A DNA stretch of 15,263 nucleotides from assembly GCA_019454705.1 (NCBI GenBank), contig JACFNS010000019.1, positions 1 to 15,263 on the forward strand, written 5' to 3'. Below, piece by piece: positions 13,720 through 15,263 of this stretch. Below the pieces are notes generated by a model. The model saw only the letters and a list, made by a program, of their open reading frames with translations, did not search any database and was not told the origin of the DNA. Source of the stretch: Taibaiella sp. (GTDB lineage: Bacteria > Bacteroidota > Bacteroidia > Chitinophagales > Chitinophagaceae). Within the stretch, counting starts at the first letter, position 1. Each line of letters begins with the position of its first letter. The position numbers were made by a program, and so were the translations under genes.

Positions 13720-14427
13720 TTGATAGCAATATTCAAAAAGACGCTGCGGGTTGTGCTGTATTTGTTTGCAGCCAGTTTGGTGTATGTTGTATTGTGCAAA
13801 TGGATCTTCCCGCCCATTACACTTACTCAAATTAATGCCATAGTAGAAGGACATGGCCTTAAACGGGACTATATCAGTTGGGATAAGATTCCAGATAATG
13901 TGAAGCTGGCTGCCATTGCCAGCGAAGACCAGCTCTTCATGCAGCACAACGGCTTCGACTGGAAATCGCTGGAAAAGAGCATGGAAGATAAACCTGCTAA
14001 GAAAAAGAAACGCAAACGTGCAAAGGGCACTGCCGCCAGCACCATCAGCCAGCAGACGGCTAAAAATGTATTCCTGTGGCAAGGGCAGGGTGTACTAAAG
14101 TATGTACGCAAGGGGTTCGAGTTTTTCTACACGGGATGTATAGAGCTGGTGTGGGGCAAAAAGCGAATAATGGAAGTGTACCTGAATGTAATAGAAATGG
14201 GTCCCGGCATATACGGTATAGAGGCCGCCGCCCAGGAATACTTTCACAAACCGGCAAAGAAGCTAACCAAGGCGGAAGCCGCACAGATAATAGCCTGTCT
14301 GCCCAACCCCAAAAGATTTACAGTGAAACCCATGAGCCGCAGGGTAGGCTGGCGTTACCCGCAAATCATGCGGCAGATGAACAATATGGATGACTATCCT
14401 GAAGTAAGGGAGCTATTGAAAGATTAA
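13720..14427 (+). CDS. mtgA: Monofunctional biosynthetic peptidoglycan glycosyltransferase
   Basis: A 235-aa GT51 enzyme that polymerises lipid II into glycan strands on the outer face of the inner membrane. One transmembrane anchor spans about residues 9-31. The conserved blocks are IASEDQLFMQHNGFDW (66-81, catalytic Glu69), STISQQTAKNVFLWQG (107-122), and RIMEVYLNVIEMGPGIYGIE (149-168, second Glu152). The C-terminal LPNP (near 194) also fits. There is no transpeptidase domain. The only start giving the anchor is TTG 13720 (or GTG at 13750); the first ATG lies after the active-site Glu. A polybasic run KKKKRKRAK (94-102) precedes the STISQQ motif. The gene follows the 104-aa gene by 12 nt and converges on a small membrane-protein gene 5 bp after its stop. 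Confidence 0.93.
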   Translation: MIAIFKKTLRVVLYLFAASLVYVVLCKWIFPPITLTQINAIVEGHGLKRDYISWDKIPDNVKLAAIASEDQLFMQHNGFDWKSLEKSMEDKPAKKKKRKRAKGTAASTISQQTAKNVFLWQGQGVLKYVRKGFEFFYTGCIELVWGKKRIMEVYLNVIEMGPGIYGIEAAAQEYFHKPAKKLTKAEAAQIIACLPNPKRFTVKPMSRRVGWRYPQIMRQMNNMDDYPEVRELLKD

Positions 14428-14432
14428 TATCC

Positions 14433-14582
14433 TTAACGGTGCGGCTGACGCCTGCGCATTTTCATTTCGCGCTGCCACTGGTTGCCCTTTAACCAACCTA
14501 ATACCAGGAACGCAATCATGCCACTGCTGATGAATCCTGCCAAAAACCATAGGAATGTTTCGAATGTATTTGTACTTTCCAT
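14433..14582 (-). CDS. 49-aa single-pass membrane protein
   Basis: A short frame from ATG 14582 to TAA at 14433. It begins MESTNTFETFLWFLAGFISS, continues through a hydrophobic segment (about residues 9-31) and ends in a very basic tail (QREMKMRRRQPHR). This is the classic layout of a small inner-membrane protein with the tail in the cytosol. It is convergent with mtgA, the stops lying 5 bp apart. No family is recognised; the coding call rests on composition and topology. Confidence 0.6.
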   Translation of the reverse strand: MESTNTFETFLWFLAGFISSGMIAFLVLGWLKGNQWQREMKMRRRQPHR

Positions 14583-14699
14583 ATTGCATAGGTTTTAATC
14601 GAAATTATGTTAATCCGTATTCAGGCATTTGAATTCTAATCCACATCTGTTGAAAAGTTGATAAGAAAATATAATGTCAAATACGTAAACTCAACTGAG

Positions 14700-15263
14700 A
14701 TGTATAACAACCGGGTAAAAATTTTGTTGGCAATTACTTTGTTGTTATGTGTAAATAATTGGTGTTTCGCAAACAGTGATACGACAAAGATTTATTTCCG
14801 ACTTGATAATCCGGCGCTTGAACCCTCATCCATACACGCACTTGATTCGCTGCTGTACTCTGACGTTATTAATTCATCGCAGGAACTGTTGATAATCGGT
14901 TATGCAGACCACCTGGGTACCAACGAGTATAACGATGCATTATCTGCAGAACGTGCTAACAACGTAAAGGGCTACCTGCAATCAATGGGCATAGCGGAGA
15001 AAAATATCACACTGGTGACGGGCAGGGGAGAGGTGCCGCGCGACATAGAATTGCCCGACGGCTATGCTGCGGACAGAAGAGTGGATATTGTGGTATTGAG
15101 CGGTAAACCTAAACCACCAGTTGTGAGCAAGCAGAAGGTAGTGCAGCCGAAGGTGCTACAATCGCGGTATGCGATCAGGTTTAACAGCAATGTAGACCTG
15201 GATTCTATGCAATTTGTACCAGGGCAGTTGTTTGTGCTGGACAGGATATTCTTTCACACCGGC
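14700..15263 (+). CDS. OmpA-family protein (N-terminal part, cut by right edge)
   Basis: 188 codons are present before the right edge. A signal peptide (MYNNRVKILLAITLLLCVNN to about Ala24) is followed by an OmpA-like domain at about 30-130. The peptidoglycan-binding pattern is GYADHLGTNEYNDALSAERA (67-86), with the expected Asp70 and Arg85, then GRGE (108-111) and DRRVDIVV. A Lys/Pro/Val linker leads to DSMQFVPGQLFVLDRIFFHTG, which looks like the start of a second OmpA-like domain. The protein would bind peptidoglycan from the periplasm. The 117-bp gap upstream is the divergent promoter region shared with the 49-aa protein gene. Confidence 0.85.
   Translation, partial: MYNNRVKILLAITLLLCVNNWCFANSDTTKIYFRLDNPALEPSSIHALDSLLYSDVINSSQELLIIGYADHLGTNEYNDALSAERANNVKGYLQSMGIAEKNITLVTGRGEVPRDIELPDGYAADRRVDIVVLSGKPKPPVVSKQKVVQPKVLQSRYAIRFNSNVDLDSMQFVPGQLFVLDRIFFHTG

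Noticed and set aside
1..15263. tRNA or rRNA genes
   Set aside because: No cloverleaf with conserved TTCGA-type arm or rRNA-like stretch was found on either strand by eye.

Overview
The window looks like a chromosomal segment of a Bacteroidota bacterium, most likely in or near the Chitinophagaceae. The evidence is the gene set: a GNAT-nitrilase fusion, a DUF2851 protein, a subfamily-2 PyrF, a DUF6624 protein, Bacteroidota-style lipoproteins and an OmpA-like protein. TAnnTTTG-type -7 boxes are present and Shine-Dalgarno signals are weak or absent. The species is not identifiable from sequence alone.

Left part (1-7102), mostly ordinary metabolism and envelope genes on the minus strand. From the left edge inward these are a truncated S41-peptidase-like lipoprotein coupled by a TAATG overlap to a predicted outer-membrane protein; lipA (lipoyl synthase) behind a second predicted outer-membrane protein; and a compact thiamine-binding protein / pyrF / DUF2851 operon. 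A tandem-GNAT acetyltransferase follows. The single plus-strand gene here is an OsmC-family protein, which overlaps the DUF2851 gene tail to tail by 6 bp.

Middle part (7103-11100), an accessory-looking, repeat-rich stretch. It holds a broken small gene, a DUF6624 protein, and two divergent paralogous genes whose N-terminal halves resemble phage terminase small subunits. No terminase large subunit or other phage gene is nearby. The first paralog carries a CxxC...CxxC zinc-ribbon-like tail. The second has a tail built from palindromic repeats that duplicated in frame. Between them lie 870 bp without a gene, containing a REP-like palindrome, two imperfect copies of a ~130-bp sequence and a strong intrinsic terminator. 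Palindromic elements also occur at 1361-1391, 6083-6242, 7179-7229 and 8420-8470.

Right part (11101-15263), conventional again: a GNAT/carbon-nitrogen hydrolase fusion (minus), a small lipoprotein with a textbook terminator, an unrecognised 104-aa protein, mtgA (peptidoglycan glycosyltransferase, apparently starting at TTG), a 49-aa single-pass membrane protein convergent to it, and the 5' part of an OmpA-family gene running off the right edge.

The best candidate for something undescribed is the divergent pair of orphan terminase-small-subunit-like genes with its repeat-bearing spacer. Nothing seen proves that it is a functional system.
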